Assembly (NCBI GenBank): GCA_002402465.1
Contig: DHFW01000039.1
Location: 12,941 to 18,882 of the forward strand
Direction: 5' to 3'
Source: Bacteroidales bacterium UBA4814
Lineage (GTDB): Bacteria > Bacteroidota > Bacteroidia > Bacteroidales > UBA7960
DNA length: 5,942 nucleotides
A program made the position numbers and the translations under genes. Below, in pieces: positions 4,459 through 5,942 of this stretch; the first letter of the stretch is position 1; every line of letters begins with the position of its first letter. The notes below the pieces were generated by a model that worked only from the letters and a program-made list of their open reading frames with translations, had not been told where the DNA came from and made no database searches.

Positions 4459-4499
4459 ACCTCCCCCCAACCCCCTCCAAAGGGGGAGTTCGTGCTCAG
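4459..4499 (-). repeat. Right terminal inverted repeat of the intact cassette
   Basis: Read on the minus strand it starts ctgagcacgaactccccc and ends ggggttggggggaggt. Its inner 31 bases (4459-4489) are identical to the right end of the deleted copy (5894-5924). The ccccctccaaaggggg core can fold as a hairpin. It ends 35 bases before the ATG of the next gene. Confidence 0.8.
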
Positions 4500-4534
4500 T
4501 AACTTTTGCCTCAACTTGAAATTGCACCAAAAAA

Positions 4535-5602
4535 ATGCCCCACCCCTCCTCCGCCCTCCTAAACCCTGCATTGCCCGAAGTACTGAAAACTGCTTTCGGT
4601 TGGGACTTGCTGCGTTTGGAGGTTTTCGTTGAGCAACAAACCATGGCCCAATTTTCGGCCCTCAAAGTTCGTGGCACCTGGGTGTCGTTGCCGCATTTCG
4701 ATCATGGCGGACTGTGGGTCGATGGGGAGGCTATCAGGCTTTTAAATTTACCCCTTCCGGGGAATGAAGAAGAGGCAGCGGCGTTTTTGCACCGGCAGCT
4801 GATGCGCTGCATCGTGCATTTCCTGGACCGCACGGCCCTGGCTGCCGGGCAAGATCACCACCTCAGGCTGGAGCTTAGTCCTGACGAACTGCTGCAGGCG
4901 GGTCCGTGGCCGGCAGACAGCACCAGGCTGCAGTACCGCAGCCCTTTCCGCGAAAGCGAAACCGCCATAGGCGGCAAGGTGATGAGCTTTTTGCCGCTTC
5001 CGCGGAAGGAAACCCTTACCCCCGCGTTTTTTCGCCAGGAAATCGCACGCAAGATACGTCGCGCCATGCGACACGGGCTGAAGACCGAAACGGGCGGTAT
5101 GGAGCTGCTCGACGATTTTTACAGCGTGTATCGCCAAAACATACGCGAGTTAGGCTCGTTCGGGCTGCCCAAAAAGTTTTTTAACAACCTGGTTAACGGC
5201 TACACCGAAGGCGACTGTCTGATGGTGCTGGTAAGGCATGAAGGAAAACCGGTAGGCGCGGGTGTACTCCTCACCTGGGGCGGGGCGGCCGAGAACGCCT
5301 GGTTTGCCACTTTAGGCCGTTACAACCGAATGTACGTGAGCTACCTGCTGCATTATACCCTCATGCGCGAGGCCGCCCGCCGCGGTTGCCACACCTACAG
5401 CATGGGCCGCAGCACCACCGGCAGCGGCGTGCACCGCTATAAACAACAGTGGGGCACCACCGACCAGCCCCTGTTTATGAACGCCACCTTCAACCAGAAA
5501 AACCCCGCCGGACTCTACCCCCGATTGAAGAACCTGGTGAAGCTGATACCACTTCCGCTGGCAAAAATGATGGATGATTATTTGGTGGATAGGATTTATT
5601 AA
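4535..5602 (+). CDS. FemAB/GNAT-like acyltransferase
   Basis: The 355-residue protein resembles the FemAB-related / Acetyltransf_6 (BioF2-like) group, which carries a tandem GNAT fold. Relatives attach amino acids or acyl groups and are frequent in exopolysaccharide and PEP-CTERM loci. The clearest signature is near the C-terminus: SMGRSTTGSGVHRYKQQWG (289-307 plus Gly308), corresponding to the GRS..GTG..FK..WG block of the family. Before it, KIRRAMRHGL and LVRHEGKPVGAGVLL fit the acyl-CoA-binding core strand and helix. No signal peptide or membrane segment is visible, so it should be cytoplasmic. ATG 4535 lies 35 bases after the DUF559 element. Substrate cannot be named. On the same strand as the phosphoglycosyl transferase, it probably belonged to that operon before repeat elements filled the 736-base gap; whether it is now transcribed from there is unknown. 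The frame is intact and of normal length. Confidence 0.85.
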   Translation: MPHPSSALLNPALPEVLKTAFGWDLLRLEVFVEQQTMAQFSALKVRGTWVSLPHFDHGGLWVDGEAIRLLNLPLPGNEEEAAAFLHRQLMRCIVHFLDRTALAAGQDHHLRLELSPDELLQAGPWPADSTRLQYRSPFRESETAIGGKVMSFLPLPRKETLTPAFFRQEIARKIRRAMRHGLKTETGGMELLDDFYSVYRQNIRELGSFGLPKKFFNNLVNGYTEGDCLMVLVRHEGKPVGAGVLLTWGGAAENAWFATLGRYNRMYVSYLLHYTLMREAARRGCHTYSMGRSTTGSGVHRYKQQWGTTDQPLFMNATFNQKNPAGLYPRLKNLVKLIPLPLAKMMDDYLVDRIY

Positions 5603-5624
5603 AGTGGAACACTGATTATGAGAA

Positions 5625-5664
5625 GAGGATGCGAGGATGCGAACAGGCGAACAGGCGAGGAAGC
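5625..5664 (+). repeat. 8-bp tandem repeat GAGGATGC / GAACAGGC
   Basis: Five contiguous units: gaggatgc twice, gaacaggc twice, gaggaagc. Same family as 996-1011 and 3167-3190. It begins 22 bases after the FemAB-like stop and runs directly into the second DUF559 element. Confidence 0.8.
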
Positions 5665-5665
5665 G

Positions 5666-5924
5666 AAAGCCGCGTAGCACGAACTCCCCCTTTAGAGGGG
5701 GTTGGGGGGAGGTAAAATGAGATACCAGAAAATCCCATACAACCCAAAACTCAAAGAATTTGCAAAATATTTGCGAAAAAACAGCACCCTTGCAGAAATC
5801 CTTCTATGGAAAAAAATCAAAGGAGAGGCCTTGGGCGTTGCTTTTAAAAGACAGGTGCCAATCGATGAGTATATTGTTGATTTTTTAGAGAAAACCTCCC
5901 CCCAACCCCCTCCAAAGGGGGAGT
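5666..5924 (+). mobile_element. Internally deleted DUF559 element (MITE-like)
   Basis: A copy of about 259 bp. Its left (5683-5713) and right (5894-5924) ends form a 31-base inverted repeat with one mismatch. The interior is the first 170 bases of the DUF559 gene joined to the right end, lacking 215 bp relative to the intact copy. Both sides of the deletion in the intact copy have TTTT (4233-4236 and 4448-4451), consistent with microhomology-mediated loss. The right end stops matching after gggggagt, so its outermost bases are lost or diverged. Confidence 0.8.
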
Positions 5925-5942
5925 CAGAACCCCAAATCCGCT
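5717..5942 (+). pseudogene. Truncated DUF559 gene
   Basis: ATG 5717 begins a product closely related to the intact DUF559 protein (K2R, K4Q, P5K, R17K, N32K, D51E) up to Asp55-Phe56. It then reads through the deletion junction into the right repeat as LEKTSPQPPPKGE. The residues equivalent to Glu66, Asp68 and His72 are missing, so it cannot be an active nuclease of this type. The frame is still open at the window edge, so its true end is unknown. The homologous part is 5717-5886. Confidence 0.8.

Larger units (their letters stand above)
3989..4499 (+). mobile_element. DUF559 nuclease cassette with terminal inverted repeats (intact copy)
   Basis: The cassette of about 511 bp has outer ends that match as a 22-base exact inverted repeat (ctgagcacgaactcccccttt plus G at 3989-4010, against 4478-4499). 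Its inner ends (4042-4057 against 4459-4474) match at 15 of 16 bases. The left end additionally carries a hairpin element (4011-4041), which is why the two ends differ in length. The only gene inside is the DUF559 nuclease. No clear target-site duplication is seen at the edges. Copies at 3834-3909 and 5666-5924 support mobility or amplification. The mechanism is unknown, and no DDE or HUH transposase is encoded inside. Confidence 0.75.

Noticed and set aside
4500..4508. -7 promoter element before the FemAB-like gene
   Set aside because: taacttttg is one base too long for TAnnTTTG and no TTG lies at a suitable distance upstream.
3981..4508. Target-site duplication around the intact cassette
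   Set aside because: The bases outside the repeats (aaaaatgg on the left, taactttt on the right) do not match as a direct repeat.
4459..4508. Rho-independent terminator at the cassette right end
   Set aside because: The C/G hairpin is not followed by a T-run, and it is fully explained as the inverted repeat.
5932..5942. Start of another AAATCCGC/AAATCTGC array at the window edge
   Set aside because: aaatccgct matches 2531-2539, but only 9 bases are visible before the sequence ends.

Overview
The window looks like chromosomal DNA of a Bacteroidota bacterium, probably a gene-sparse, repeat-rich accessory region next to a surface-polysaccharide locus. The reasons are a TAnnTTTG-type -7 box ahead of the ATPase gene, an AAA/DUF4143 ATPase, a DUF559 gene bounded by C-rich/G-rich inverted repeats, and dense families of short palindromic and 7-8 bp tandem repeats in every intergenic gap. 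The taxon is inferred from these features and was not tested by a search.

Layout. Bases 1-900 hold an HUH single-strand transposase of the IS200 (Y1) type (42-497), with a small GC-rich hairpin on each side. A 360-bp field of at least seven further hairpins follows, most built as a variable GC stem around a GAA/TTCA loop with an AATTA-like tail. Bases 905-1110 hold another palindromic repeat, which recurs inverted at 3046-3092, and simple tandem repeats. An AAA+ ATPase with a DUF4143 C-terminal half occupies 1132-2292. Bases 2293-2576 carry a stack of unrelated repeats, including a perfect 28-bp palindrome.

The second half holds three plus-strand genes of probable cell-surface or secondary metabolism: a lasso-peptide-B2-like transglutaminase-fold protein (2577-3002), a small monotopic phosphoglycosyl transferase (3211-3798) and a FemAB/GNAT-like acyltransferase (4535-5602). 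They probably belong to one polysaccharide or modified-peptide locus. The phosphoglycosyl transferase would start a glycan on undecaprenyl phosphate and the FemAB-like enzyme would decorate a product. The role of the B2-like protein is unclear, because no lasso precursor, PqqD-like B1 or cyclase gene is in the window.

Between and after these genes lies the most interesting structure: a roughly 0.5-kb cassette (3989-4499) in which one DUF559 (Vsr-like/PD-(D/E)XK fold) nuclease gene is enclosed by terminal inverted repeats whose inner edge supplies its Shine-Dalgarno-like sequence. A solo left end lies just upstream (3834-3909). A second copy at 5666-5924 has lost 215 bp including most active-site residues, leaving a MITE-like remnant. 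An intact, a deleted and an end-only form therefore sit within 2.1 kb, which suggests a small mobile or amplifying nuclease element. Several palindromic repeats are themselves interrupted by other palindromes, and one tandem repeat is translated inside a gene.
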